Below are positions 27,459 through 37,759 of a DNA stretch of 64,000 bases, piece after piece (the stretch's first letter is position 1; the number at the start of each line of letters is the position of its first letter). The position numbers were made by a program, and so were the translations under genes. This DNA comes from an uncultured Bartonella sp. (GTDB lineage: Bacteria; Pseudomonadota; Alphaproteobacteria; Rhizobiales; Rhizobiaceae), in contig CAMLBF010000007.1 of the NCBI GenBank assembly GCA_946478235.1, forward strand, positions 1 to 64,000, written 5' to 3'. The notes beneath the pieces were generated by a model, which searched no databases, was not told the origin of the DNA, and saw nothing but the letters and a program-made list of their open reading frames with translations.

Positions 27459-28949
27459 CTATAACATTGACCCTGTTTCCGCGAGACTTCTATGCCAGGA
27501 AAATGCTTCTTCCAATATATGCGGTGTCTGCCCCTGACGGAGTTTACAAGCACGATCGAAATAATCCTGCAATTTATCGCGGTAATCCGGATGCACACAA
27601 TTCTTGATAATTGTCGCCGCACGCTCACGTGGTGCCAATCCACGCAGATCGGCAAATCCCAACTCTGTCACCAGAATATCGACGTCATGTTCTGTATGAT
27701 CGACATGGGGAACCATCGGAACAACGGATGAAATCTTCCCGTCCTTGGCTATCGATTTGGTCACAAAAACAGCAATATGGGCATTACGGGCAAAGTCACC
27801 CGATCCACCAATACCGTTCATCATATGCGTGCCGCCAACATGCGTTGAATTGACATTGCCATATATGTCAAATTCCAAAGCGGTATTGATAGCAATAAGT
27901 CCCAAACGACGGATAATTTCAGGATGGTTGGATATTTCTTGCGGACGCAAAACCAACCGATCCTTATATTTTTCAATATTCGGGAAAACACGTTCAGCAC
28001 ATGCTTGACTAAGGGTAATCGATGATGCAGACGCAAAATCCAGTTTTCCGGCATCAAACAAATCAAAAGTAGAGTCTTGCAAGACTTCACTATACATCTT
28101 CAAATTATGGAATGGACTATCAACGAATCCTGTCAATACAGCATTTGCAATTGTACCAATGCCGGCTTGCAAAGGATTCAACGACATACCAAGATTGCCT
28201 TTCTTGACTTCACCCTTAAAGAACTCAGTCAAATGTCCTGCAATGGCTTGTGTTGCATCATCAGCTGGCAAAATCAGCGATGCGCTATCTGCCAAGTCGG
28301 TAATAACAATTGCCGCAATTTTCTCTTTGTCAATTTTGATGCTTTGTGAACCAATGCGCGTATCACATGCAATCACTGGAATTGGTTGGCGGTTTGGCCG
28401 TTCCGTTGGAATATAGATATCATGCAGGCCTTCAAGCGCTGGATTGCAGCTCATATTGACTTCAACGATGACCTTATCTGCCTGCATGGCAAAAGTCGCC
28501 GAATTACCAATTGACGACGTAGGAATGATGCTACCATCTTCTTTAATAGCCACAGCTTCAATAATAGCCACATCAACCGGCTTTAATTGGTGGGCGCGTA
28601 ATTGCTCAACCGGATCAGAAAGATGTTCATCAATAAACATGACTTCACCACGATTGATTGCATGGCGCAATGTTGTATCCACCTGAAATGGCATACGACG
28701 TTCAAGCACACCAGCTTCGCATAAAATCTTATCGGTATCGTGCCCTAATGAAGCACCCGTCAATAAAGTAATTTTAAATGGGTTGCTTTTTGCACGTTTC
28801 GCCATTGCATGAGGAACAAGTTTGGCATCTCCCGCGCGGGTAAAACCGCTCATACCAATAACCATTCCATCCTTGATGATGCTTGCAGCTTCATCTGCTG
28901 AAACTATTTTAGTTCTTAAATCCGCACTCCGGATACGATCCTCATACAT
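27459..28949 (-). CDS. Succinate/acetate CoA-transferase (acetyl-CoA hydrolase/transferase family)
   Basis: A 496-residue class I CoA-transferase close to succinyl-CoA:acetate CoA-transferases such as AarC and Cat1. Features are the N-terminal SGFTRAGDAKLVPHA, the probable catalytic glutamate in LKMYSEVLQD near residue 290, and the glycine-rich VGGTHMMNGIGGSGDFARNA. It would exchange CoA between succinyl-CoA and acetate, linking acetate use to a variant TCA cycle or detoxifying acetate. ATG 28949 follows GGGAGAA. The substrate pair is inferred from family resemblance. Confidence 0.9.
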   Translation of the reverse strand: MYEDRIRSADLRTKIVSADEAASIIKDGMVIGMSGFTRAGDAKLVPHAMAKRAKSNPFKITLLTGASLGHDTDKILCEAGVLERRMPFQVDTTLRHAINRGEVMFIDEHLSDPVEQLRAHQLKPVDVAIIEAVAIKEDGSIIPTSSIGNSATFAMQADKVIVEVNMSCNPALEGLHDIYIPTERPNRQPIPVIACDTRIGSQSIKIDKEKIAAIVITDLADSASLILPADDATQAIAGHLTEFFKGEVKKGNLGMSLNPLQAGIGTIANAVLTGFVDSPFHNLKMYSEVLQDSTFDLFDAGKLDFASASSITLSQACAERVFPNIEKYKDRLVLRPQEISNHPEIIRRLGLIAINTALEFDIYGNVNSTHVGGTHMMNGIGGSGDFARNAHIAVFVTKSIAKDGKISSVVPMVPHVDHTEHDVDILVTELGFADLRGLAPRERAATIIKNCVHPDYRDKLQDYFDRACKLRQGQTPHILEEAFSWHRSLAETGSML

Positions 28950-28999
28950 CTACTTCTCCCATTTAAACGATATTGCATTACATTTTCTAAAAGATTTTA

Positions 29000-29701
29000 T
29001 CATGAGCGTGCTTGCTCCATTTCTGATAAAATCGCTTGTGCTGCTGCCAACGGATCTTCCGCTTTTACAATAGGTCGACCAACAACAAGGTGACTGGCTC
29101 CAGCCTCTATGGCATCTTTCGGTGTCATAACGCGTTTCTGGTCACCTTTATCACTTCCTGCTGGACGGATACCGGGTGTCACAAGTGCCATATCTGGCCC
29201 AATAACCTTTCGTAATGCAGAAGCTTCCGCCGCCGAAGCAACAATACCTCCCATGTGACATTCATATGCTTGCGCTGCGCGCTTTAAAACAAGTTTTTCT
29301 GGTGAGTCATGATAGCCTGCTTCTTTTAGGTCTTCTTCATCCATAGATGTGAGAACCGTAACGCCCAACAGACAAAGATCACTTCCCTTTGCAGCCGATA
29401 CCGCAGCACGCATAGCTTTTGGATAGGCATGAAGGGTGAGCATATCAACACCCAATTTTACGATATTTTCTACAGCATGCGCCACTGTATTATCGATATC
29501 CAGCAGCTTCATATCCAGAAATACTTTTTTTTGAGAACGAATAAGCTCAGTGGCAAATTCCAAACCACCGGCAAATAATAATTGATAACCAATTTTGTAA
29601 AAGTTTACCGTATCCCCTAACTGGTCAACCAATTTTTCTGCTTGACCAATATCAGCGACATCTAACCCGACGATCAGTCGATCGCGCATAGCACTTGCCA
29701 T
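29000..29701 (-). CDS. pyrF: Orotidine-5'-phosphate decarboxylase
   Basis: A 233-residue beta/alpha-barrel enzyme making UMP, the last step of pyrimidine synthesis. The catalytic cluster is [13 protein letters not shown] (the K and D residues), the N-terminus [10 protein letters not shown] is typical, and the phosphate-binding end reads [10 protein letters not shown] and [16 protein letters not shown] 29701 follows GGAGGA; the longer frame to 29749 adds an unrelated 16 residues. It stands 50 bp downstream of nothing in its own operon and 50 bp before the CoA-transferase start. Confidence 0.97.
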   Translation of the reverse strand: MASAMRDRLIVGLDVADIGQAEKLVDQLGDTVNFYKIGYQLLFAGGLEFATELIRSQKKVFLDMKLLDIDNTVAHAVENIVKLGVDMLTLHAYPKAMRAAVSAAKGSDLCLLGVTVLTSMDEEDLKEAGYHDSPEKLVLKRAAQAYECHMGGIVASAAEASALRKVIGPDMALVTPGIRPAGSDKGDQKRVMTPKDAIEAGASHLVVGRPIVKAEDPLAAAQAILSEMEQARS

Positions 29702-29814
29702 AAATGTTCCTCCATTTCGCACAGTGAATCCGCAAAATGATAAACACAATAGAAACCCCCTATTATGTTTGCCGCGCTAATGTGAAACAGATTTTAAATC
29801 GATTCAAGTATAAA

Positions 29815-30585
29815 TCAGGTTCCACTATTTTTAAAAACAGGAATTGGAACATTCACGGTACCATTACCGGTACTTGCATTTGTTTTTGGAGCAGTTACCT
29901 TCTCAATAGTATACTCTGCATCATCAGATACACCGGTATCTTTTAAGCCGGTTGCTCCCAAAAGACCTTTTGCTTTCGCGTCATAATAGTAGCCACGGCT
30001 ATATAGCCGGACGGCTTGGGATTCGTCACCATCCGCTACCTTATAGGCACCAGCAAGATACTTTACAGCAAAACGCAAATTCGTTTCTGCATCCAGCAAG
30101 CCTTTTGGATCGCCAGAATATCCCATACCTTTTGCAGTCGGATGGCTAATCTGCATCAAACCAATGTAAGGCCCGTTGCGAACGGCTGGATTACCATTAC
30201 TTTCGCGTTTAACAACCCGACGTACCAAGCGTTCCGGAACATTATAAGCCAAAGAATATTTAGAAATTAGCTGATCAACTTCAGGTGTTGCATGCGGCAA
30301 TGATATATGCGTTGACCCTGTTGTGATCGTATCCTTGGCAGCCAAAGCCGCCGGATTGGACGTTTTGCCAGTATATGCAAATTCTTTAACAGATGGAACA
30401 GGTATCTTATTATCAATCAGATAGCCGTATGATAGTGGCGTTGTCATTGTGCCAACACGCACAATTGCAGACGATGCATCGGTCAACTGAGTTGTCGGCT
30501 TCGTATCATTTTTCTGAGCACAACCGGCCAATAGGCTGGTTAAAACTATAATACTCCCGCTGACAATCTTTCGTTGTTTAGTCAT
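29815..30585 (-). CDS. Lytic transglycosylase lipoprotein (SLT domain)
   Basis: A 256-residue lipoprotein. The signal ends in the lipobox LLAGC (Cys22), so the protein is probably anchored to the outer membrane. A linker of about 80 residues leads to an SLT-type muramidase domain: RRVVKRESNGNP contains the catalytic Glu, followed by GPYIGLMQISHPTAKGMGY and a helical region ending AVRLYSRGYYYD. It would cleave peptidoglycan glycan strands, leaving 1,6-anhydro ends. It is transcribed alone. Confidence 0.92.
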   Translation of the reverse strand: MTKQRKIVSGSIIVLTSLLAGCAQKNDTKPTTQLTDASSAIVRVGTMTTPLSYGYLIDNKIPVPSVKEFAYTGKTSNPAALAAKDTITTGSTHISLPHATPEVDQLISKYSLAYNVPERLVRRVVKRESNGNPAVRNGPYIGLMQISHPTAKGMGYSGDPKGLLDAETNLRFAVKYLAGAYKVADGDESQAVRLYSRGYYYDAKAKGLLGATGLKDTGVSDDAEYTIEKVTAPKTNASTGNGTVNVPIPVFKNSGT

Positions 30586-30898
30586 GCACCACCCGTTAAC
30601 GAATCAATAACCTTATGATCGCATTTTAAAGCAGCCATAAAGCTTTTTGTCAAAGGCACCTGCGGCACATGCCCTTCAAGAAGCCTTGTTTTCAGCCATT
30701 TTTAAAAACAGTTTGTGGCAATCCCGTGTCAAAATCGTGACTTTACCCAAGATTACTACAAAAAATTCACTATTTTTAAACACATTTGTGTCTATTGGCC
30801 TGCAAATCAAGGTATCATATGGTCATTGCCCGCGCCAAAACACGGTTTGTAAACGAGTGAAACATTTTATGAAAAGCATTGCACGATCACATTACAGA
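30586..30898. other. Intergenic region, no gene seen
   Basis: A 313-bp AT-rich stretch between the transglycosylase start and the end of the ApbC-type ATPase gene. It holds no recognisable gene, repeat or terminator. The promoter of the transglycosylase gene should lie in the first 100 bp. Confidence 0.4.
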
Positions 30899-31999
30899 TC
30901 ATGAAAGGCTTTGCATAAGTTGATCGGCCACTTCTGAATAGCGCTGTGCTTGTGGGCTATCAGGCTTGGCGATAAAAATTGGCGTGCCAGCATCTGACAT
31001 TTCGCGAACATTGGGATCCAGCGGTATTTCACCCAAGAAAGGTACTTGCCGTCTTTTTGCTTCTGCCTGCGCGCCACCATGACCGAAAATATCGTAACGC
31101 ACGCCAGTATCGGGCGCAATAAAATAGCTCATATTCTCTATAACACCCAAAATTGGCACACCAACTTTGGTAAACATCTCAATTCCCTTACGGGCATCGA
31201 CAAGCGCCAAATCCTGTGGTGTCGAGACAATAACCGCGCCGGTTAATGGCACCTGTTGCGCCAATGTTAATTGTGCATCACCCGTTCCTGGAGGCATATC
31301 AACCACAAGAACATCCAATGGAGCCCACAATACATCACGCAAGAATTGCGTAACCGCTGACATCACCATGGGACCGCGCCAAACCATTGGGCGATCTTCA
31401 TCCACGAGAAACCCCATGGACATGAGTTTTAAGCCAAATTTTTCAAGTGTTTCCAGTTTTTTACCGTCAACAGCATGTGGCTTCTGATTAATAAGCCCCG
31501 TTAAACGCGGCAAAGATGGACCATAAATATCGGCATCCATAACACCCGTTCTAAGCCCCTTGGCACTTAAGGCGAGAGCCAGATTAATAGCTGTTGTCGA
31601 CTTGCCAACCCCACCCTTACCCGATGCAACAGCGATAATATGCTTAACACCTTCAATGGGTGTTTTGGCAGAAACGCCTGTTCGTTCATGACTTGGGCCT
31701 GACTCGGCCACAATTTGCTTTTTTTGTGGTGCTGCAGAACTATCTGCTTTTTTTTCAGCTGTTAATGTGACGATGGCAGCTTTTACCCCCTCCATAGCCA
31801 TAACAACTTTTTCTGCCGCCAGTCTTAAAGGTTCAAGCTCACGAGCCCGTTCATCTGGCACTGTAATCGAGAAAAACACTTTTCCATCGGCAATAAAAAT
31901 CTCGGAAACCAAGCCCAGAGAAACAATATCGCTTTCAAAATCTGGTCCTTTGACCTTGCGCAACTGTTCGATAACGTCATGACTTTGTATATTGGACAC
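30899..31999 (-). CDS. apbC: Mrp/ApbC-type iron-sulfur cluster carrier ATPase
   Basis: A 366-residue Mrp/NBP35-family ATPase that carries Fe-S clusters to target apoproteins. An N-terminal MIP18-like domain (about 1-80) is joined by an Ala/Lys-rich linker to the P-loop domain with the deviant Walker A motif ASGKGGVGKST, followed by DADIYGPSLPRL, VVDMPPGTGDAQL and GVIENMSYF. The usual CxxC near that last motif is not seen: it reads SYFIAPDTG, as in several alphaproteobacterial members. GTG 31999 is chosen because AGGAAGGA precedes it at ideal spacing; ATG codons exist at 32005 and 32017. Confidence 0.92.
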   Translation of the reverse strand: MSNIQSHDVIEQLRKVKGPDFESDIVSLGLVSEIFIADGKVFFSITVPDERARELEPLRLAAEKVVMAMEGVKAAIVTLTAEKKADSSAAPQKKQIVAESGPSHERTGVSAKTPIEGVKHIIAVASGKGGVGKSTTAINLALALSAKGLRTGVMDADIYGPSLPRLTGLINQKPHAVDGKKLETLEKFGLKLMSMGFLVDEDRPMVWRGPMVMSAVTQFLRDVLWAPLDVLVVDMPPGTGDAQLTLAQQVPLTGAVIVSTPQDLALVDARKGIEMFTKVGVPILGVIENMSYFIAPDTGVRYDIFGHGGAQAEAKRRQVPFLGEIPLDPNVREMSDAGTPIFIAKPDSPQAQRYSEVADQLMQSLS

Positions 32000-32139
32000 T
32001 ATCATTCCTTCCTGCATAGCCTGCTGGATACCTAATCTCTTCTATCGCTTACCAGAGCAAAAGGTCAACAAGCCAAAATTTGCTTAAAATTTCAAAATCC
32101 TAACTGGATGGTTTGATTAATTCTTATGAATTTTCCAAC

Positions 32140-32265
32140 TTTTATGTATCTAACCTTTGAGCATTTAACTCTAACCTTTAGGTACCTAACCCTTTAGTAT
32201 CTGGCCCCTCGGTGCCTAACTCCTAGGTTCTTAACCCCTCTGTGCTTAACCCCTTGTTACTTAAC
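32140..32265. repeat. Degenerate 15-bp tandem repeat running into a gene end
   Basis: Eight units of 15 bp, most ending in TAAC, start at 32140, 32155, 32176, 32191, 32206, 32221, 32236 and 32251, with one 6-bp interruption at 32170-32175. The last three units lie within the 3' end of the esterase gene and encode the repeated five-residue tail LSNKG-LSTEG-LRT; the stop codon itself sits in a unit. Confidence 0.88.
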
Positions 32266-32891
32266 CATTGCCGAACAACTTTAATATCTTCCGCACCGAT
32301 CATATGATCCGTATTAACAACACAATGCTTGATGTCCGCACCATTGCTTTTTAAACAATCTGATAAGGTCGGGGCGAAGCCCGAATAAAGGCTATCTTTT
32401 TCACCAGATACAAGCAACACATGGGTGCGGCTTAAATTATTCTGCGGCACATTGTCCAAAACCATCATCGAGCGTAATAGAATTGCACGTATTATCAAGT
32501 CAGGATATTTCAACAAGAGAATGGCCAGAAGATTAGCACCGTTGGAATAGCCTAAAAAAGTAACATTGGATCCATTACACCCAATGTGGGAAAACAAGTC
32601 AGGTAAGAACTTGGCAAAGGCATCAGCTTCTTTAATTGCATCGACCTGATCGAATTTTGTTGGTGTTATTTTCTTAAACCATCTCACTTCACCATTCTGT
32701 ACCACGCGCCCGCGAACGCCGATGAGCGTTGCATGCGGCCAGATGGAACGGGCAAAATCTATTAGCGTATCTTCATTGCCCCCCGACCCATGAAGCAAAA
32801 TGACAAATTCATCAGAAGAGCCATCCCCCTTATCAACGCGATAATGAAATTGGTCATTATGAATACATTGTTCTGTGTCGTCTGATTGCAT
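32223..32891 (-). CDS. Alpha/beta hydrolase, carboxylesterase/phospholipase-like
   Basis: A 222-residue cytosolic serine hydrolase of the small carboxylesterase (YpfH/PlpD-like) group. It has HGSGGNED near residue 34 (oxyanion region), nucleophile Ser in FLGYSNGAN, an acid in VSGEKDSLY and the catalytic His in VNTDHMIG. The substrate is unknown. The final 13 residues are encoded by the 15-bp tandem repeat, so the natural C-terminus may have been replaced or extended by repeat growth. No clear ribosome site is seen for ATG 32891. Confidence 0.82.
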   Translation of the reverse strand: MQSDDTEQCIHNDQFHYRVDKGDGSSDEFVILLHGSGGNEDTLIDFARSIWPHATLIGVRGRVVQNGEVRWFKKITPTKFDQVDAIKEADAFAKFLPDLFSHIGCNGSNVTFLGYSNGANLLAILLLKYPDLIIRAILLRSMMVLDNVPQNNLSRTHVLLVSGEKDSLYSGFAPTLSDCLKSNGADIKHCVVNTDHMIGAEDIKVVRQWLSNKGLSTEGLRT

Positions 32892-33125
32892 TTGCGTGAC
32901 CGCTCCGTGAGCATTGCTATCAAGTCGAATTTAAAAAAACATATTATAAATGGTGTTTAACTTATCCATGACAGATTGTGCCATGTTTTCCATCATGGTT
33001 CAAACCAACATATATTAATATCGTATTGTTCAGATCATTATACGGCGTCAAATAACGGACGCGTGAACACTTGAGTAGAAGTGCGAAATTCTAGAAGAAA
33101 GACCACTGGAAATTGTCAGCCGTCC

Positions 33126-33365
33126 CTAGTCCACTTTTCCAAAATACAAAATCATACCAAATCGTATCGCCTCGGAACAAAGACGTTGACGTAAAAGATC
33201 GTCACAAATATGAACGTTCTTATGCATTCTCTTAAAATTGTTCAAAGCGGTTTCAACTTGGAAAATCCGGTTCACACTCTTACCCAACATAATATTTTGT
33301 GATGAAACATAATCACGAATTGCAAAGACAACACTTCGCGTTATCGTGTAATTATCGTTTGTCAT
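33126..33365 (-). CDS. Hypothetical 79-residue protein
   Basis: A small frame starting MTNDNYTITRSVVFAIRDYV behind AAGG at 33365 (a longer frame opens at 33437 but would overlap the promoter of the divergent gene). The product is mixed alpha/beta in look, rich in Arg, Ile and Val, with one CxD and one LCSEA cysteine and no signal peptide or membrane helix. I do not recognise a family. It lies 80 bp from, and divergent to, the DUF4105 gene. Confidence 0.45.
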   Translation of the reverse strand: MTNDNYTITRSVVFAIRDYVSSQNIMLGKSVNRIFQVETALNNFKRMHKNVHICDDLLRQRLCSEAIRFGMILYFGKVD

Positions 33366-33445
33366 TACAAAAACCTTATGATCCAACTTAAAGATATTAC
33401 AACTATAAGTAGAAAATCTTTTTAATTCAACAAACATATTGTCGC

Positions 33446-34483
33446 ATGGTTATTACGAATAGAACTTACAAAAAAACCTTTTTCCGTTTCTTATCAACGT
33501 CCTTACGCATCATCTGGCTTATTATCGCTGCAGTGCTGATAGTGCTTGGTCTATTGGCATTTTATTATCAGCTACCCGACAGCAAGTTATTTTTCTATAT
33601 CATTTCGGTTGCTTGGTGTGTCCTTGGCATATTCGGTTTATTGAAGGAATGGCAACGGCCATTTCTTTCCCGTTGTCTTCTTATCATCATGTTTGCTGTA
33701 TTTGCTGTTTGGTGGTCTACCATTAAACCATCATTGGATCGTGATTGGGCGCCTGAATTGTCACGGGGTGTTTCAGCCAATTTCGATGAGACACAGAAAA
33801 ACATTGTTCACATTCACAATATCCGTGATTCTGAATGGATAACCCCTGACAAAGCCAATAATGTTTGGAAAGATGAAACATATAATATCGATGATATCAT
33901 CGGTCTTGATGTATATTTGTCCTATTGGATGGGACCATATATCGCGCATACCTTGGTGGGTTTCGATTTTGCCGATGGTCGCCATCTTGTATTTTCAGCA
34001 GAAATTCGCCGCGAAAAGAATGAAAACTTTTCTGCAATTGGTGGCTTTTTCAAAGAATTTGAGCTGATTATGATTGCGGCAACAGAAGAAGACGTTATCA
34101 AATTGCGGACAGATATCCGCCGCGAAGATGTTTATCGTTATGCAATAAAAGTCCCTCAGGAAAAAATGCGCGAGCTATTCTTGCGGTATCTCGACACCGC
34201 AAATTCGCTTGATAAAAAAGCACGCTTTTATAACACGGTTACCGCGAACTGCACCACTGTGGTATTTGATATGGCTCATATCATTGCCCCAAGCATAACG
34301 CTTGATTGGAGAGTTCTTCTTTCTGGACAGTTACCAGCATATCTTTACGACCATAAGGTTATAAACACCCAACAACCGTTAAGCGAAATTATTGAACAGG
34401 CGCATCTTAAACCACAAAATAATGTGCCAAGACGTGAATATTCACGTGCAATAAGGCTTCAGGAAACAACCGAGAGCAATTGA
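33446..34483 (+). CDS. DUF4105-domain membrane protein
   Basis: A 345-residue inner-membrane protein. Three hydrophobic segments lie in the first 95 residues, followed by a large domain facing the periplasm or cytosol that matches DUF4105: YLSYWMGPYIAHTLVGFDFADG, an FSAEIRREK segment, and FYNTVTANCTTVVFDMAH, whose Asn-Cys pair suggests a papain-like cysteine-peptidase fold. Function is not known. The start ATG 33446 has no strong ribosome site. It is divergent from the 79-residue gene and 125 bp upstream of rpmH. Confidence 0.82.
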   Translation: MVITNRTYKKTFFRFLSTSLRIIWLIIAAVLIVLGLLAFYYQLPDSKLFFYIISVAWCVLGIFGLLKEWQRPFLSRCLLIIMFAVFAVWWSTIKPSLDRDWAPELSRGVSANFDETQKNIVHIHNIRDSEWITPDKANNVWKDETYNIDDIIGLDVYLSYWMGPYIAHTLVGFDFADGRHLVFSAEIRREKNENFSAIGGFFKEFELIMIAATEEDVIKLRTDIRREDVYRYAIKVPQEKMRELFLRYLDTANSLDKKARFYNTVTANCTTVVFDMAHIIAPSITLDWRVLLSGQLPAYLYDHKVINTQQPLSEIIEQAHLKPQNNVPRREYSRAIRLQETTESN

Positions 34484-34608
34484 CTCAAAGCGTGCTAACC
34501 CGTATAAGCGCAAAAATATCCATAAATATGGGAAATATAAATTGTTCAATCAGCGGGTAACCGCTCTATAGAACCAAGAAGGGCCGCACGCCGCGGTATG
34601 TTAAATAA

Positions 34609-34743
34609 ATGAAACGTACATATCAACCATCTAAACTCGTTCGTAAACGCCGTCACGGATTTCGTGCACGCATGGCAACCATTGGTGGGCGCAAGGTAAT
34701 TGCAGCACGCCGTGCTCGTGGCCGTAAGCGTCTTTCTGCTTAA
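34609..34743 (+). CDS. rpmH: 50S ribosomal protein L34
   Basis: A 44-residue protein reading [20 protein letters not shown] and ending [10 protein letters not shown], the universally conserved L34 sequence. It is too short for many ORF callers. It stands before rnpA-yidC-engB, the conserved order seen in most bacteria near the ancestral replication-origin region. The ribosome site is weak. Confidence 0.98.
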   Translation: MKRTYQPSKLVRKRRHGFRARMATIGGRKVIAARRARGRKRLSA

Positions 34744-34771
34744 TTTTTTGGCAGCATAATTTTCTTGCAAA

Positions 34772-34813
34772 AACCGGAGAATGATTAAATCTTTTTTGAA
34801 ATGTTCTCCGGTT
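34772..34813 (+). other. Long-stem hairpin between rpmH and rnpA
   Basis: A perfect 10-bp inverted repeat, AACCGGAGAA / TTCTCCGGTT, encloses a 22-base AU-rich loop. No T-run follows, so it is not a typical terminator. It may be a processing or stability element separating the abundant L34 message from rnpA. Confidence 0.6.
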
Positions 34814-34879
34814 ATAAGCTTGTAGGATTACCTGCTTTTATGAATACTAACACCCGTTCTAATAAGCAAAGTTTTTCTG

Positions 34880-35263
34880 ATGAATGAGAAACCACCTCTC
34901 CGCCTTCGAAAAAGAGCGGAGTTTTTGGCTTTACGCACGGGTGAAAAACGATATGGTTCGTTCTTCCTGTTAGAAGTTAAAAAACGGGATCTTCCATTGG
35001 AAGTCATGGAACAAACACCCCCCCGCATTGGTTTTACAGTAACACGTAAAAATGGTAATGCGGTAAAAAGGAACCGTATCAAAAGGCGTCTTCGTGAAGC
35101 TTTGCGTGTCGGATTGACATGCAGCATGGATGCTGGAACCGATTATGTAATTGTGGCGCGTCCTGATGCACTGAACGCGTCTTTCGAGCGTCTGGTCCGT
35201 GAAATGAACCGCAGGATTAGGCAAACACCACAAAATTCAAAATTGCAACAGGATGGCTGCTAA
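34880..35263 (+). CDS. rnpA: Ribonuclease P protein component
   Basis: A 127-residue basic protein that aids the RNase P RNA in maturing tRNA 5' ends. The family signature RNR motif is present as [18 protein letters not shown], preceded by IGFTVTRKN. The frame reads [19 protein letters not shown] from ATG 34880. Its stop TAA shares a base with the yidC start, so the two genes are coupled. Confidence 0.96.
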   Translation: MNEKPPLRLRKRAEFLALRTGEKRYGSFFLLEVKKRDLPLEVMEQTPPRIGFTVTRKNGNAVKRNRIKRRLREALRVGLTCSMDAGTDYVIVARPDALNASFERLVREMNRRIRQTPQNSKLQQDGC

Positions 35264-37110
35264 TGGAATATAACCGCAATTTTTTCATCGCCATTGGATT
35301 GTCACTGCTCATTATATTGGCTTGGCAATTTTTTTATGTTGCGCCAAAGAATGCCGATCAACAAAAAGCGCAAGAAATTGCCCATCAGCTTGAACAAAAT
35401 CAGCCATCGCAGGGACAAGCTGTTCCTAGCGCTGATAATGGTTCAACCACACCGCCACAGTCAAAAGAAGCTGAAAACGTAGCAGCAATTGATATGACAC
35501 GTGAAGCGCGTGAAGCGGCAGTCAACAAAACAAAGCGCGTGGAAATTGATACACCGGAGTTAAAAGGTTCAATCAACCTTGTTGGTGCACAATTTGACGA
35601 TCTTTTCTTGAAAAATTATCGGTTATCAGTCGAAAAGAATTCACCTGAAATTGCTCTTCTCAATCCAGCTGGTTTTTCTACCACTTACCTTGCAGAATTT
35701 GGTTTTACTGGCAAGGGATTACCAGCCGGTGCCTTACCGCAATTCAACACAGAATGGCAGGTTGAAGGAAGCAACACAAAGTTGACACCGCAAAGTCCGG
35801 TGACATTGGTCTTTAACAACGGACAAGGGCAAGTCTTCCGCCGCACAATCTCGGTTGATGAACATTATATGTTCACAATTCAGGATAGTGTAACAAATGA
35901 CGGCAAAGATGCGGTCAATATTCTTCCCTATGCGCGCGTTGCCCGCGCTGCACCACCAGAACATGCAAGTGCAACCTATCTTCTTCATGAAGGTATGATT
36001 GGCGTTGCTGGTGATGAAGGTATGCAAGAAGAAAAATACGCTGCCCTTAAAGATCTCAAGCCAGATGCTGCTAATGAAAAGAAAATGCTTTTCAGCAATG
36101 TCAAAGGCGGATGGATTGGTATAACAGACAAATATTGGGCTGTTGCTGCAATTCCTCCTCAAGATGAGGAATATACCAGTCGCTTTATCTATTTTGATCG
36201 TCTAAGCACACATTATCAATCCGATTTGACTGGTAAGTCCATGACAATCGCTAGCGGTGCAACACAAACAATCACCAATCATCTGTTTGCTGGTGCAAAG
36301 CGTGTTGAGACAATCAACAAATATCAGGATTCGCTAAAGATCTTGAAATTCGAATTGTTGATTGATTGGGGCTGGTTCTCGATCATCACCAAGCCAATGT
36401 TTGCTTTGATCGATATTCTTTATAAACTCACCAATAATTTTGGTGTCGCAATTCTGCTTGTAACCGTTATCTTAAAAGCCATCTTGTTCCCACTTGCCAA
36501 CAAGTCCTACAAGTCTATGGCAAGAATGAAAGTTGTTCAGCCAGCAATGCTCGAAATTCGTGCAAAATATGCCGATGACAAGGTTAAACAACAACAAGCA
36601 ATCATGGAATTATATCGAACAGAGAAGATCAATCCTCTTGCAGGTTGCTGGCCATTGCTCGTGCAATTTCCGATATTTTTCGCTCTTTATAAGGTGTTGT
36701 ATATCACCATTGAAATGCGTCATGCGCCGTTCTTTGGCTGGATACAGGATTTGGCAGCACCAGATCCAACATCCTTGTTCAATCTGTTTGGTTTGTTGCC
36801 TTACAATGTACCCGCATTTCTGATGATTGGCGCTTGGCCGGTCATTATGGGGATCACAATGTTCTTGCAAATGCGCATGAACCCAACCCCACCGGATCCA
36901 ACACAGGCTATAATTTTCACATGGATGCCTGTTGTATTTACCTTCATGTTGGCATCATTCCCTGCAGGGCTTGTTATTTACTGGGCTTGGAACAATACTC
37001 TGTCAATCGCACAACAAGCGCTTATCATGAAAAGCCAAGGCGCTAAGATAGAGCTGTGGGATAATTTGAAATCCACATTCAAAAAGAAACCTAATAAGGG
37101 GGCAAATTAA
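35263..37110 (+). CDS. yidC: Membrane protein insertase YidC
   Basis: A 615-residue inner-membrane insertase. It has an N-terminal helix ([20 protein letters not shown]), a Gln/Pro/Ser-rich linker, a periplasmic beta-sandwich domain (about residues 90-350), and the conserved five-helix insertase core from [18 protein letters not shown] onwards with [20 protein letters not shown]. The C-terminal tail is lysine-rich. Length is normal for Gram-negative YidC. It overlaps rnpA by one base and is followed after 1 bp by engB. Confidence 0.97.
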   Translation: MEYNRNFFIAIGLSLLIILAWQFFYVAPKNADQQKAQEIAHQLEQNQPSQGQAVPSADNGSTTPPQSKEAENVAAIDMTREAREAAVNKTKRVEIDTPELKGSINLVGAQFDDLFLKNYRLSVEKNSPEIALLNPAGFSTTYLAEFGFTGKGLPAGALPQFNTEWQVEGSNTKLTPQSPVTLVFNNGQGQVFRRTISVDEHYMFTIQDSVTNDGKDAVNILPYARVARAAPPEHASATYLLHEGMIGVAGDEGMQEEKYAALKDLKPDAANEKKMLFSNVKGGWIGITDKYWAVAAIPPQDEEYTSRFIYFDRLSTHYQSDLTGKSMTIASGATQTITNHLFAGAKRVETINKYQDSLKILKFELLIDWGWFSIITKPMFALIDILYKLTNNFGVAILLVTVILKAILFPLANKSYKSMARMKVVQPAMLEIRAKYADDKVKQQQAIMELYRTEKINPLAGCWPLLVQFPIFFALYKVLYITIEMRHAPFFGWIQDLAAPDPTSLFNLFGLLPYNVPAFLMIGAWPVIMGITMFLQMRMNPTPPDPTQAIIFTWMPVVFTFMLASFPAGLVIYWAWNNTLSIAQQALIMKSQGAKIELWDNLKSTFKKKPNKGAN

Positions 37111-37111
37111 C

Positions 37112-37759
37112 GTGACAACGAGTCCTACATCTGTGGGACTTTTTGCCCGCAATTGGGTTTTTATACGCGGTGTTCCTGCAATGAAATTTTTGCCTCCTGA
37201 AGGACCGGCAGAAATAGCCTTTGCAGGACGCTCCAACGTTGGCAAATCGTCTTTAATCAATGCGCTTGTTGGCCAAAAAGGGTTGGCAAGAACGTCAAAC
37301 ACACCTGGACGCACACAGGAACTCAATTATTTTGTTCCTGATGGTTATAGCGGCCAACTGGATGATTTGCCGCCTATGGCATTGGTTGATATGCCCGGAT
37401 ATGGATTTGCAGAAGCCCCAAAAGCACAGGTTGATGCATGGACAAAACTTGTTTTTGATTATTTACGTGGACGCACAACGCTGAAACGGGTCTATGTTTT
37501 GATAGATTCTCGCCACGGTATAAAAAAGAATGATGCTGAAGTATTAAACTTGCTTGATAAGGCCGCAGTTTCTTATCAGATTGTGCTGACCAAAGGCGAT
37601 AAAATCAAGCCCGCACAACTTGAAAAGCTAATAAACGCAACCCACACCGCTATCGCCCGTCGACCAGCCGCTTATCCAGAGATTATGGCAACCTCATCAG
37701 AAAAATCTTTTGGTATAGAAGAATTGCGAGAAGCAATTATCAAAGCCACCAACCCATAA
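37112..37759 (+). CDS. engB: Ribosome biogenesis GTP-binding protein YihA/YsxC (EngB)
   Basis: A 215-residue GTPase needed for large-subunit assembly. G1 is [10 protein letters not shown]2 lies in SNTPGRTQ, G3 is DMPGYGFA and G4 is LTKGDK. GTG 37112 is preceded by AAGGGGG and lies 1 bp after the yidC stop. The order yidC-engB is typical of Alphaproteobacteria, where argB often follows; here a repeat-bearing gap follows instead. Confidence 0.96.
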   Translation: MTTSPTSVGLFARNWVFIRGVPAMKFLPPEGPAEIAFAGRSNVGKSSLINALVGQKGLARTSNTPGRTQELNYFVPDGYSGQLDDLPPMALVDMPGYGFAEAPKAQVDAWTKLVFDYLRGRTTLKRVYVLIDSRHGIKKNDAEVLNLLDKAAVSYQIVLTKGDKIKPAQLEKLINATHTAIARRPAAYPEIMATSSEKSFGIEELREAIIKATNP

